Source of the DNA: Bacillota bacterium
Lineage (GTDB): Bacteria > Bacillota > Clostridia > Peptostreptococcales > Anaerovoracaceae
Direction: 5' to 3'
Assembly (NCBI GenBank): GCA_017522185.1
Contig: JAFWZZ010000033.1
Location: 1-56,288 of the forward strand
Length of the DNA stretch: 56,288 nucleotides
Positions 16,652-24,658 of this stretch are shown here, piece after piece. The position numbers and the translations under genes are program-made. Numbering within the stretch: the stretch's first letter is position 1; each line of letters starts with the position of its first letter. The notes below the pieces were generated by a model, which was not told the DNA's origin, searched no databases, and was given only the letters and a program-made list of their open reading frames with translations.

Positions 16652-17998
16652 ATGGGCAAATTAGTAGACAAGTACATTGAAATTGCTGAAAAGAGAAATC
16701 CTGGCGAACCAGAATTCTTACAGACAGTTGAAGAAGTATTAACTTCCATCGAGCCAGTATTAGAAGCTCATCCTGAATACGTAGAAGCAGGTCTGATCGA
16801 AAGACTGATCGAACCTGAAAGAGGTATCAGCTTCAGAGTTCCTTGGGTTGACGATGAAGGTAAAGTTCAGGTTAACAGAGGTTACAGATATGAATTCAAC
16901 AGCGCTATCGGACCTTACAAAGGCGGTCTGAGATTCGCTCCAAACGTATACCCAGGCATCATCAAGTTCTTAGGTTTCGAACAGATCTTCAAGAACTCCT
17001 TAACTGGTCTGCCTATCGGCGGCGGTAAGGGTGGCGCTGACTTCGATCCTAACGGCAAGTCCGATGCTGAAGTTATGAGATTCTGTCAGTCCTTCATGAC
17101 TGAATTATACAGACACGTTGGTCCAGCTACAGACGTTCCTGCTGGTGACTTAGGTGTAGGCGCTAGAGAAATCGGCTACATGTTCGGTCAGTACAAGAGA
17201 ATCGTTAACAGATACGAAGGCGTTTTAACTGGTAAGGGCTTAGCTTACGGCGGTTTATCCGGCAGAACTGAAGCTACTGGTTACGGTATCGTATTCTTCG
17301 CAAGAGAAATGCTGAAAGCTTGCGGTGAAGAATTAGCAGGTAAGACTGTTGCAGTATCCGGTTTCGGTAACGTAACTTGGGGTACAGTACAGAAGCTGAA
17401 CCAGTTAGGTGCTAAGGTTGTTACTATCTCCGGTCCAGACGGATACATCTACGATCCAGAAGGCGTAACAGCTGGCGAAAAGGAAGACTTCTTATTAGAA
17501 TTAAGAGCATCCGGCAAGAACATCTGCGCTCCATACGCAGAAAAGTTCCCAAGCGCAACATTCTACGCTGGCAAGAAGCCATGGGAAGTTAAGGCTGACC
17601 TGTACATTCCATGTGCTACTCAGAACGAAATCAGAATGGAAGATGCTCAGACAATGGTTGCTAACGGCTGTAAGTTCCTGTGCGAAGGTTCCAACATGCC
17701 TACAACTAACGAAGCATTAGCATACTTAATGGAAAACGGCGTTGTAGTAGGTCCTTCCAAGGCTGCTAACGCTGGTGGCGTAGCTTGCTCCTGCATCGAA
17801 ATGGGTCAGAACGCTGGTCACACAGTATTCTCCCCAGCTCAGGTTTACGAACAGTTAGAAACTATCATGGTTAACATCCACAAGAACTCCAAGGAAGCTG
17901 CTGAAAGATACGGCTTAGGTTATGACCTGGTTAAGGGTGCTAACATCGCTGGTTTCGAAAAGGTTGCTCAGGCTATGATGGCTCAGGGTATTGTATAA
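16652..17998 (+). CDS. gdhA: Glutamate dehydrogenase
   Basis: 448 residues, hexameric class GDH that interconverts glutamate with 2-oxoglutarate and ammonia. Start at 16652 (MGKLVDKYIEIAEKR) follows AGAGGAGATT; a longer frame upstream is leader. Visible are KGGLRFAP and GGGKGGADFDPNGKS (catalytic Lys), DVPAGDLGVGAREIGYMFGQYKR, the Rossmann turn VAVSGFGNVTWGTVQKL and NAGGVACSCIEMGQN. Every arginine codon I read is AGA, and TTA/GCT/GGT dominate, unlike the mixed codons of neighbours; this signals strong translational selection. The coenzyme cannot be fixed from sequence alone. In amino-acid-fermenting clostridia it feeds glutamate into energy metabolism. Confidence 0.95.
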   Translation: MGKLVDKYIEIAEKRNPGEPEFLQTVEEVLTSIEPVLEAHPEYVEAGLIERLIEPERGISFRVPWVDDEGKVQVNRGYRYEFNSAIGPYKGGLRFAPNVYPGIIKFLGFEQIFKNSLTGLPIGGGKGGADFDPNGKSDAEVMRFCQSFMTELYRHVGPATDVPAGDLGVGAREIGYMFGQYKRIVNRYEGVLTGKGLAYGGLSGRTEATGYGIVFFAREMLKACGEELAGKTVAVSGFGNVTWGTVQKLNQLGAKVVTISGPDGYIYDPEGVTAGEKEDFLLELRASGKNICAPYAEKFPSATFYAGKKPWEVKADLYIPCATQNEIRMEDAQTMVANGCKFLCEGSNMPTTNEALAYLMENGVVVGPSKAANAGGVACSCIEMGQNAGHTVFSPAQVYEQLETIMVNIHKNSKEAAERYGLGYDLVKGANIAGFEKVAQAMMAQGIV

Positions 17999-18030
17999 TC
18001 AGTAATTACATACTTAAACCAAAAAATTTA

Positions 18031-18060
18031 GAGGATTGCCGATTGGCAATCCTCTTTTTT
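18031..18060. terminator. gdhA terminator
   Basis: GAGGATTGCC pairs with GGCAATCCTC around GATT, followed by TTTTTT; the A-rich side upstream may let it serve the convergent 819-residue gene too. Confidence 0.9.
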
Positions 18061-18072
18061 CATGCTTATTTA

Positions 18073-20532
18073 TTAATTATTTTTTCTTCTCAGAATCATA
18101 ATCAGCAGTGCGATTTCAGATACAATCGCTAACAGCAGATATGCTGTCAGATGGTTCGGGTCTCCTGTGTCAACCCCGTCTGCATCACCAGGCTGATGAC
18201 TGTCTCCCTGCTGTCCGGAACCCGGCTTCTGACCGTCATCTCCGGAACCGGAAGGTCCTCCCGGCGTCTGCTCATCATCGTCTCCGCCAGGTTTGTCGGT
18301 GTCTTCCGTAGAGGAATCGCCGTGGCCTCCGCCACCGCCGCTTCCGCTGTCGTCTCCCGGCTTGTCGCCTTCCCCGTCGCCCGGTTTATCGCCGCCAGGC
18401 TGATCATCACCGCCCGGCTGGTCGCCTGGCGCCTGATATACGTTGGTGAATAACAGACCTTCCGCCGCTGCACCGTCTCTTGTCAGAGCAGTTTCTGCCA
18501 CGAAAAGATTTCCTTTTTCATCGTCCTTTACCGTGACTTTCAGACGGTAAACCGACTTGTCGTAAGTCACATCTGCCAACGGCGCCGATGTGTCTTCTTT
18601 GATGATATAGTGATAATCGCCTGCATGACTGAATGTCAGCTTGTCAAAGGCGATTCTGCCTTCCCCGTCGTTGACCGCCGTCAGGAACGCTTCAGGCTGC
18701 GGCGTGAACTCATCATCTGCAGCGTAGAGTGCGAAGGTAAACTCGCCTGCCGCCAGTGCCCTGCCTTCCAGCACCTTGGTGCCCTCCGGATTCCAGTTCA
18801 CCGCTTCCGGCAGATACTCGTTTTCAAAGACGATTTCCGCCTTGGCGCCTCTTTCATCGACGATAGAAGTTTCGGCCGTCAAAACGCCCTTTTCATCGGT
18901 CACAGTCACGGTTACAAAGTACTTTGCCTTGTCGTAGGTAATGCCCTTCAGACCGTCGCCCTTATCTTCCTTCGCAACAAAATAGTATGTGCCCGGCTTG
19001 TCGAAATGCAACGTATCGAAGGTAAATCCACCCTGCTCTCCGTTGACTACGGAAGAGACAGGCTGTGCATCCTTCTTCACCGCAAAATTTCTGTCTGCTG
19101 CAAACAGATCAAAGTCGAACTCTCCGGCTTTCAGCGTTCTGCCGTCCAGCTTCTTCCTGCCTTCCAGGCTGACCGTCGTATTCTCCGGATCATATTTGTT
19201 CACAAAGTCAGCATCATAATCCGCTGCGCCTGTGTTTTCCTTATCCTTTTCAAAGATTTCAGCACGTACCGTGCCGTCCAGGTTATCGATGACATTGACC
19301 TGCAGCAGATACTCTCTGTCATCATAGGTAAATCCGTCCTTCTCCAGACCGGCATCGGTTTCCTTCAGCACATATACGAAAGACTTTCCTGCTTCTTCCG
19401 GCGGATAAATCAGGTTCAGCGCCGTCTTCCCGCCTACATCTGTCGCTACAGAGGTCTTCAGCAGGTTCTGGGCTTCATCATAAAGTTCAAAGGTGTATCC
19501 TGCCGGCGTCATGCCCTGTCCGGACAGGTCTTCCATGGTTTTCTCAATGGAAATGACTGCCTGGGCGCTTCCCTCCGGCGCATAACGGTTCCGGAAGACT
19601 GCACTTACGTCCTGGCCTTCGACCTTCACGTTTTCAGACAGCGTTTTCACTTCTGCGATTTCCAGCGCACCGTCCATGTCTACGTCGGTGACAGCTACAT
19701 CAAAATCTCCCTTGGTGCTGTCATAGGTAATGCCGCCGATGGATCCTTCTGTTTCACTGATACGGAAATGATAGGTGCGGATTTCATCAAAAGTAAACCC
19801 GCGGATCACATCGTTAAAGCTGAACTGATTGAAGTCCGGCTCGATGATGCCTTCCGCATTTTTCTCATATGCAACCTTTGTTTCCCCTACCTGTGTCCAT
19901 TCTTTCTTCTCTGCATCGTATAACTGCAATGCGAAGGTAAAATGATCGCCTTCCAGCCAGTCACGGCCGTCCAGTTCCTTGGTACCCGTTACCGATAGTT
20001 TACCGGTATCAGCCTTTTCCGGCTGATATGTATTTTCAAAAGAAACCAGATTGTCTTTGTACTTTTCAATCACGATTTTCTTTGATGCCTCAGGCGTCGT
20101 GAAGCCTTTGGCGATGTTGACTTCTTTGATGACAGCCTCTGTGTTTTCGTCGATATCATAGATGGTCACGCGGCTGTCGGCTTTGACCGGAATGGCCAGC
20201 ACGCCGTCTTTGTCGGCGGTCAGGTTGCCCAGAGTGGTCTTCACTGTTGCGCCCCCGTATGCGTCACCCAGGCCGACCTCAAAGTCGAAGGTTAACGCCT
20301 CCGGCACCTGGTACCGGTCTCCATAAGGATGTTTCACCTGCTTTTCGATCACCAGGTTTCCATCGGGATGCAGCCCGTTGGTAAACAGGTTGGTCAGCGG
20401 TGAAGTTCCCGTTATGAGGTACGCAAAAGTAGATCCAATTCCTGCGGTGGCCAGAATAAACAGCGCCGCCAGCAGAACTGCACCCTGCGTCATCTTTTTC
20501 AGTTTCAGCTTTTCTTTGATAAACCGGATCAA
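18073..20532 (-). CDS. Large pilin-like isopeptide-repeat surface protein with SipW-type signal
   Basis: 819 residues. The start is TTG at 20532, five bases after GGGGGGAGG. A SipW-type signal lies at about 15-45 (LFILATAGIGSTFAYLITG), then a DUF7601-like domain (about 58-170) and four FctA/Spy0128-like pilin domains (about 175-700) with GTKELDGRDW, GRKKLDGRTLKAGEF and GTKVLEGRALAAGEF openings and YHFRISE/YYFVAKED strands, which normally hold Lys-Asn isopeptide bonds. A Pro-Gly-Asp linker (about 705-785) leads to GVDTGDPN, a membrane helix and RRKNN, a degenerate sortase sorting signal. It is the last gene of the SipW cluster and is the likely wall anchor. No sortase is in the window. Confidence 0.8.
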   Translation of the reverse strand: MIRFIKEKLKLKKMTQGAVLLAALFILATAGIGSTFAYLITGTSPLTNLFTNGLHPDGNLVIEKQVKHPYGDRYQVPEALTFDFEVGLGDAYGGATVKTTLGNLTADKDGVLAIPVKADSRVTIYDIDENTEAVIKEVNIAKGFTTPEASKKIVIEKYKDNLVSFENTYQPEKADTGKLSVTGTKELDGRDWLEGDHFTFALQLYDAEKKEWTQVGETKVAYEKNAEGIIEPDFNQFSFNDVIRGFTFDEIRTYHFRISETEGSIGGITYDSTKGDFDVAVTDVDMDGALEIAEVKTLSENVKVEGQDVSAVFRNRYAPEGSAQAVISIEKTMEDLSGQGMTPAGYTFELYDEAQNLLKTSVATDVGGKTALNLIYPPEEAGKSFVYVLKETDAGLEKDGFTYDDREYLLQVNVIDNLDGTVRAEIFEKDKENTGAADYDADFVNKYDPENTTVSLEGRKKLDGRTLKAGEFDFDLFAADRNFAVKKDAQPVSSVVNGEQGGFTFDTLHFDKPGTYYFVAKEDKGDGLKGITYDKAKYFVTVTVTDEKGVLTAETSIVDERGAKAEIVFENEYLPEAVNWNPEGTKVLEGRALAAGEFTFALYAADDEFTPQPEAFLTAVNDGEGRIAFDKLTFSHAGDYHYIIKEDTSAPLADVTYDKSVYRLKVTVKDDEKGNLFVAETALTRDGAAAEGLLFTNVYQAPGDQPGGDDQPGGDKPGDGEGDKPGDDSGSGGGGGHGDSSTEDTDKPGGDDDEQTPGGPSGSGDDGQKPGSGQQGDSHQPGDADGVDTGDPNHLTAYLLLAIVSEIALLIMILRRKNN

Positions 20533-20562
20533 CTGATCCTCCCCCCTTTAGTTCTTTCGATT

Positions 20563-21342
20563 CTATAAAACATCCCTGTCTACAGACAGTTTTACCGACG
20601 CGGCATCTGTCGCCGCCGTATCATCCCAAGGATTGGCCCCCAGTGAGCCAAAAGGATCTGTCTGTCCATCTGTCTGTACTGCCTGTATTGCAACCGGAAT
20701 CTTCACGCCCTGTGCGAAGTCGTAGTCGATCTTCTTTCCTTTGAGCGTGTATCCGTCTCTGTCGTTATCTACCTTCCAGTCCAGATACATACCGGAAATC
20801 ACCGGCGGCGTTTTTTCTCCAGCCGGCAGTGTGTTTTTGTACTTACAGCTGTAGACGTTGCATATTACGCCGGCACAAAGTGTCCCTTCGGAAATCTTTA
20901 CCGGAGGCTCCCAGGCCGACTGTTCCGTGTCGTCGTATACCTGTACATGCAATGCTTTGGGCTCATCGCCGTCTAATGCGGATGGAACCGCGAAAAGCAT
21001 GCGGACATAAACTTCCTCGCTGCTTTGGTTGTCTGCAGAGACGATGCAGTCCACAAAGTTTTCATTGGAAGGCAGATTCAGTGTGTATTCGCCCAGGTCA
21101 ACCGGCTTCGTGTTAAGCGCGCCGACAATCGGATACAGCAGTTTTCCCGCCGCTCCATCCCGGTATTCTTCCAGGCCTGCCGCGCCCCGCTGTTCCATGA
21201 CCAGCTGCACCGGTGGATCAAGGGACGTCGTCCCACTGCCAGCCGCCTTCACATGGGCCGTCGCCGCACTGGCGATACCGCCTGCCAAAACCAGCATCAA
21301 AAGAAGGCCAATTATAAACAGGTCTTTTTTTCTTCTTTTCAT
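20563..21342 (-). CDS. Short SipW-type exported protein (TasA-like)
   Basis: About 259 residues from the ATG at 21342 (MKRRKKDLF), preceded by AAAGGAGG; an upstream TTG in the same frame overlaps a hairpin element. The signal IIGLLLMLVLAGGIASAATAHV resembles SipW substrates. The mature part keeps motifs shared with the cluster: LLYPIVGALN, VDCIVSADNQSSEEVYVRMLFAVPS, LDWKVDND and IPVAIQAVQTDG. It carries no beta-helix extension. Two Cys (about 160 and 165) may pair. A fibre subunit or accessory protein is likely. Confidence 0.65.
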   Translation of the reverse strand: MKRRKKDLFIIGLLLMLVLAGGIASAATAHVKAAGSGTTSLDPPVQLVMEQRGAAGLEEYRDGAAGKLLYPIVGALNTKPVDLGEYTLNLPSNENFVDCIVSADNQSSEEVYVRMLFAVPSALDGDEPKALHVQVYDDTEQSAWEPPVKISEGTLCAGVICNVYSCKYKNTLPAGEKTPPVISGMYLDWKVDNDRDGYTLKGKKIDYDFAQGVKIPVAIQAVQTDGQTDPFGSLGANPWDDTAATDAASVKLSVDRDVL

Positions 21343-21368
21343 CCGTTTCAGCCTCCTTTCCTCTTCTT

Positions 21369-21431
21369 CAATCAAAAGTCTCAGCCGTCGCCGGGGAGAC
21401 CTTTGATTGCCGCCCTTCCGCAGAAGGGCGG
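21369..21431 (-). repeat. Double-hairpin element, copy 1
   Basis: Two adjacent stem-loops: CCGCCCTTC / GAAGGGCGG (21410-21431) and a 14-bp stem CAATCAAAAGTCTC / GAGACCTTTGATTG (21369-21409) with a GC-rich loop. It follows the stop of the 515-residue gene by 9 bp and precedes the ribosome site of the 270-residue reading frame. A near-identical copy lies at 23042-23104. There is no T-run, so it is not a standard terminator; mRNA processing or stabilisation between fibre genes is possible. Confidence 0.75.
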
Positions 21432-21440
21432 GGTAAAATG

Positions 21441-22988
21441 TTAGTTTACTTTATTTCCGTTTTCGTCAAAGAAAACAGTAGTTCCAAAACCATAACGGAT
21501 TGGTGATGTAGCTGTACCTGTTAATTCAAAGTTATTTCCATTTCCGTAGATATCTAAATTCAATCTTGCCTTAATCGCTTCATCACTATGCTGTGCAGAG
21601 TTCAGGTCACCAAGGTAGTTATGTACCCAGAACGCTCTGGTCGCGCCCTTTAACGTACTGTTCTTGATGGTTACATTGTTCATATCATATCCGCTGTTAA
21701 ATACACGAACGCCGCAATATGTTGCGTCGAATACACAGTTATTTGCATTCAGTGTAACTTCACCCCAGTTGTTCAGATGAACACCAAAGTTCATGTCTGT
21801 ACCACCTTCGTTTTTAACCGTAACCTTTTCAAGGTTCAGAACACCACCAGCAGTTACATCAATTACGGTTGTAGCCCCGTTCCATCCCATGTTAGCGCCG
21901 GTATGCTTCATTGCTACCGTGCCATCAGAAACTGTCAGCGTACCGCCCTTTACATCGATAAAGAAATTGTGCGTAGCCGTTCTGGTGTTTTCAACAGATA
22001 ATGTATGACCATTTAAATCTAACGCTGCATCGGTTCCAGCTCCAATTACCATTGTAGTGTCAGCATCAGCTGTGACATCTTCTGTCAGATATACGTCCTT
22101 GCCAGCTGTTAATGCCGCTGTTAATTCAGCAGCTGTTGCAACTCCTGTAGGGATTTCTGTGCCTTTGAACCATTCAACTACGTTTGTTGCGTTAAATGCA
22201 CCAAATGCAGTGTCTAATGCTGTCTTTGCATCAGCAAATCCATTTGTCTGTGTTGCCTGGGACAGTACCAGAATATCGAACATTCCATTGTCATTTCCAT
22301 CTATAGCTTCAACATCTTCGTTCGTTGCAGTATCAAACATATAAACCTGAGCCAAACTGTTATAAGTGTAGTCTCCTGGGGTTAACACACCGTTTGGATG
22401 CTGCACATTTCCATATCCTTTATAGACAAACTCTACAACATAATAGTTGTTTCCATCAATTTCAGTAACGAACCAGTCCTGTGTTTCGTCCCATGTGAAA
22501 TGTTTTGTATAAGAAATTTTCTTCCACCAGTCTTCTTCAGCTACGGAGCCCGCCTCAAAAGCAACCAGCGTACGAACATAAGCATCACTTTCTCCTGTGT
22601 TTTCAACAACAACAAGCTTATCCTGTACGTTTGCTGCCGGAAGCATAGACATACCACCACGGCTATTATGTCCAAGCTGAGCAAGGCGTACTTCAGTTGA
22701 ATCATATCCGTTATTCACAGCACCTACAAACGGATACAAAGGTTTTTCCTGAGTAAAATCTTTCAAGACATAGCTGGTTACACCATCGATGGTATCAGTC
22801 TTATAAGTACCATCCGCATTTACAACACGTTCGTATTCGTGCTGCGTGATATTCACATTACCCATTGTCATCACGTTGACATCGTCGTCTTCGCTGCTCA
22901 GGTATGCCAGCATACCTGCCACGCCGATGATTGCAACTAACGCAACAACAAAGAGCATGGACATCGCTTTCTTTGTTTTCTTTTTCAT
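21441..22988 (-). CDS. TasA-like / beta-helix fusion exported protein A
   Basis: 515 residues. The signal MLFVVALVAIIGVAGMLAYL ends in AYLSSEDDDVNVMTMGNVNI, the SipW/CalY-type start. A TasA-like domain covers about 30-275 (PLYPFVGAVNNGYDS, KLVVVENTGESDAYVRTLVAFE, DILVLSQATQTNGFADAKTAL). From about 285 to 510 it is a right-handed parallel beta-helix: AAELTAALTAGKDVYLTEDVT, then rungs such as GGVLNLEKVTVKNEG and DMNNVTIKNSTLKG. The fusion suggests a fibre subunit that displays a carbohydrate-binding or adhesive blade. Its signal region is over 90% identical in DNA to protein B upstream, so they are duplicates. Confidence 0.8.
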   Translation of the reverse strand: MKKKTKKAMSMLFVVALVAIIGVAGMLAYLSSEDDDVNVMTMGNVNITQHEYERVVNADGTYKTDTIDGVTSYVLKDFTQEKPLYPFVGAVNNGYDSTEVRLAQLGHNSRGGMSMLPAANVQDKLVVVENTGESDAYVRTLVAFEAGSVAEEDWWKKISYTKHFTWDETQDWFVTEIDGNNYYVVEFVYKGYGNVQHPNGVLTPGDYTYNSLAQVYMFDTATNEDVEAIDGNDNGMFDILVLSQATQTNGFADAKTALDTAFGAFNATNVVEWFKGTEIPTGVATAAELTAALTAGKDVYLTEDVTADADTTMVIGAGTDAALDLNGHTLSVENTRTATHNFFIDVKGGTLTVSDGTVAMKHTGANMGWNGATTVIDVTAGGVLNLEKVTVKNEGGTDMNFGVHLNNWGEVTLNANNCVFDATYCGVRVFNSGYDMNNVTIKNSTLKGATRAFWVHNYLGDLNSAQHSDEAIKARLNLDIYGNGNNFELTGTATSPIRYGFGTTVFFDENGNKVN

Positions 22989-23041
22989 ACTTCCCTTTCC
23001 TTTCTAAAATAAGTTCGATTATGTATAGTCCCTCATTCTAG

Positions 23042-23104
23042 CAATCAAAAGTCTCAGCCGTCGCCAGGGAGACCTTTGATTGCCGCCCTTCCGGGGAAGG
23101 GCGG
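23042..23104 (-). repeat. Double-hairpin element, copy 2
   Basis: Same two stem-loops as at 21369-21431. The 14-bp stem is identical, the GC stem is identical, and differences fall only in the loops (one base in the first loop, a few in the second). It follows the stop of the 469-residue gene by 8 bp. The matched position after two paralogous genes points to a tandem duplication of gene plus element, with selection on the stems. Confidence 0.75.
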
Positions 23105-23112
23105 GTAAAAAG

Positions 23113-24522
23113 CTATTTTACTGTAGCGTTCGCAATGTTAGATACTACTAATGTAGCAAGATTGTCCTTTGTTAACGCAACGCCGCCAATTGTACAATCT
23201 TCAAATGTTACAGCAGCTCTAGCATCCACTCTGAATCCTGCCTCAAAATCACATCCGATCAATGTAGTTGGCGCATATGGACGCATGTACGCATATCCGT
23301 TACCTTTTCCGAAATAGCAATCTTCAAAAGTAGCATTACCTAATGTTGCTGCATAGCTGGTCCATCCTTTGAAAGTGCTATCCTTTGCATACAATGTCTG
23401 ATAGTTGCCCTGGTCACAGCTGATTGTGTATGTGGTTCCATCAAGGGTAACATTTTCTAAAATAACAGGTTCGCTATGCGAGCTATTGTGGTTTATAAAG
23501 ATGCCTCTAAAGGAACCTGTGATGGTAATATCCTTAATTGTACCACCAGTTGTGTTGATACCGGAATCCCATGTGCCACCTGCACCCTTAATATCCAATA
23601 CGTTTCCGCCGCCATCAACAGTCTGACCGTTTTTCACATTGATGCCTGTTGTGCCGTATGCGTTACTCATTCCGGCAGGATCAATTTTTACATCATCAGT
23701 CAGGACAACACTGTCACCCTGTTCCAGTGCAGCAACTAAGTCGTCAGCTGCTTCAACAACTTTAGGGATTTTCACGTCGCCAAACCATCCAGCTACGTTT
23801 GCAGCAGTTGCTCCACCGAATGCAGTATCTAATGCTGTCTTTGCATCAGCGAATCCATTTGTCTGCACAGCCTGGGATAAAACTAAGATGTCGTATGTAT
23901 CACCATATTTTGCAACGACTTCATTTGTAGCAGCTTTGTTCATGTATACCTGCTTTAAGCTTGGATCAGTTGTTTCACCCTTTTTCAAAGCTTCAGGATA
24001 TACATACTCATAAGCAGTATAATCTGTACCGTTTACATTTACAATGCCGATGCATGTAATTGCAATTGCTGGGTTTACATTTGTGCCATTATGTACCACA
24101 TGGATATATGCGCCTTCAGGACCGTAAGTCATATCACCTTCGTAAGCGATGATTGTACGTACATACGCATCAGACTTACCTGTGTTCTTGACAGTTACAA
24201 ACTTGTCCACTACATTGGCATTGGCCTCAACAACTTTCCAAGCCTGATCTCCAGGAACTACCCAGTTTGCTTCTGCAGCCCAAGGAATACTGGAACCTTC
24301 AAATACTGCAGGATATAAAGGCTTTCCATTTTTAAATTCCACCAGGTCACCAGTAGCATTTCTTTCTTGTTCAATCTGGTCGATTTCTACATTACCTAAT
24401 GTCATTACGTTGACATCGTTGTCTTCGCTGCTCAGGTATGCCAGCATACCTGCCACGCCGATGATTGCAACTAATGCAACCACAAAGAGCATGGACATCA
24501 TTTTCTTTGTTTTCTTTGACAT
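23113..24522 (-). CDS. TasA-like / beta-helix fusion exported protein B
   Basis: 469 residues with the same plan as protein A. The signal MLFVVALVAIIGVAGMLAYL is identical, followed by SSEDNDVNVMTLGNVEIDQ. The TasA-like part (about 30-250) has PLYPAVFEGSSIPW, KFVTVKNTGKSDAYVRTIIAYE and DILVLSQAVQTNGFADAKTAL. The beta-helix (about 262-460) starts with ADDLVAALEQGDSVVLTDDV and has rungs such as GGTIKDITITGSFRGIFINHN and NATFEDCYFGKG. Blade sequences differ strongly from A, while the N-terminal part is conserved, which suggests a constant assembly domain with a diversified display domain. Confidence 0.8.
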   Translation of the reverse strand: MSKKTKKMMSMLFVVALVAIIGVAGMLAYLSSEDNDVNVMTLGNVEIDQIEQERNATGDLVEFKNGKPLYPAVFEGSSIPWAAEANWVVPGDQAWKVVEANANVVDKFVTVKNTGKSDAYVRTIIAYEGDMTYGPEGAYIHVVHNGTNVNPAIAITCIGIVNVNGTDYTAYEYVYPEALKKGETTDPSLKQVYMNKAATNEVVAKYGDTYDILVLSQAVQTNGFADAKTALDTAFGGATAANVAGWFGDVKIPKVVEAADDLVAALEQGDSVVLTDDVKIDPAGMSNAYGTTGINVKNGQTVDGGGNVLDIKGAGGTWDSGINTTGGTIKDITITGSFRGIFINHNSSHSEPVILENVTLDGTTYTISCDQGNYQTLYAKDSTFKGWTSYAATLGNATFEDCYFGKGNGYAYMRPYAPTTLIGCDFEAGFRVDARAAVTFEDCTIGGVALTKDNLATLVVSNIANATVK

Positions 24523-24658
24523 TTTTTATTCCTCCATTATAGTCAATTCTTTAAAATGTCGATTTGTTATGCTTCAAAAGCGATATATATCGCTTTATTT
24601 GTCGATTGTGCTGCATGCTGTACTTTCGCAGGCATACACTTAGAATCGACATAGCTTA
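24523..24658. other. Intergenic spacer with 20-bp palindrome and GTCGAT words
   Basis: Between two fibre genes. AAAGCGATATATATCGCTTT at 24577-24596 is a perfect 20-bp palindrome. TGTCGAT occurs at 24557 and 24600 and ATCGACA at 24645. A short regulatory hairpin is possible. The GTCGAT words resemble the array 3 site but the spacing (43, 45) and the core differ. Confidence 0.4.

Noticed and set aside
18610-19923. 437-codon ORF antisense to the pilin-like gene
   Set aside because: Composition is typical of an antisense shadow (Phe/Val/Ile/Arg rich), and the sense frame has clear repeated pilin domains.
21369-21431. Double-hairpin elements as cyclic-di-GMP riboswitches
   Set aside because: The conserved GGxCAAA and GNRA tetraloop features of GEMM RNAs are missing; two plain stems explain the pairing.
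24557-24651. GTCGAT words between fibre genes as a fourth array
   Set aside because: Only three words, steps of 43 and 45 bp, and a changed core; the 29/23 ruler is absent.
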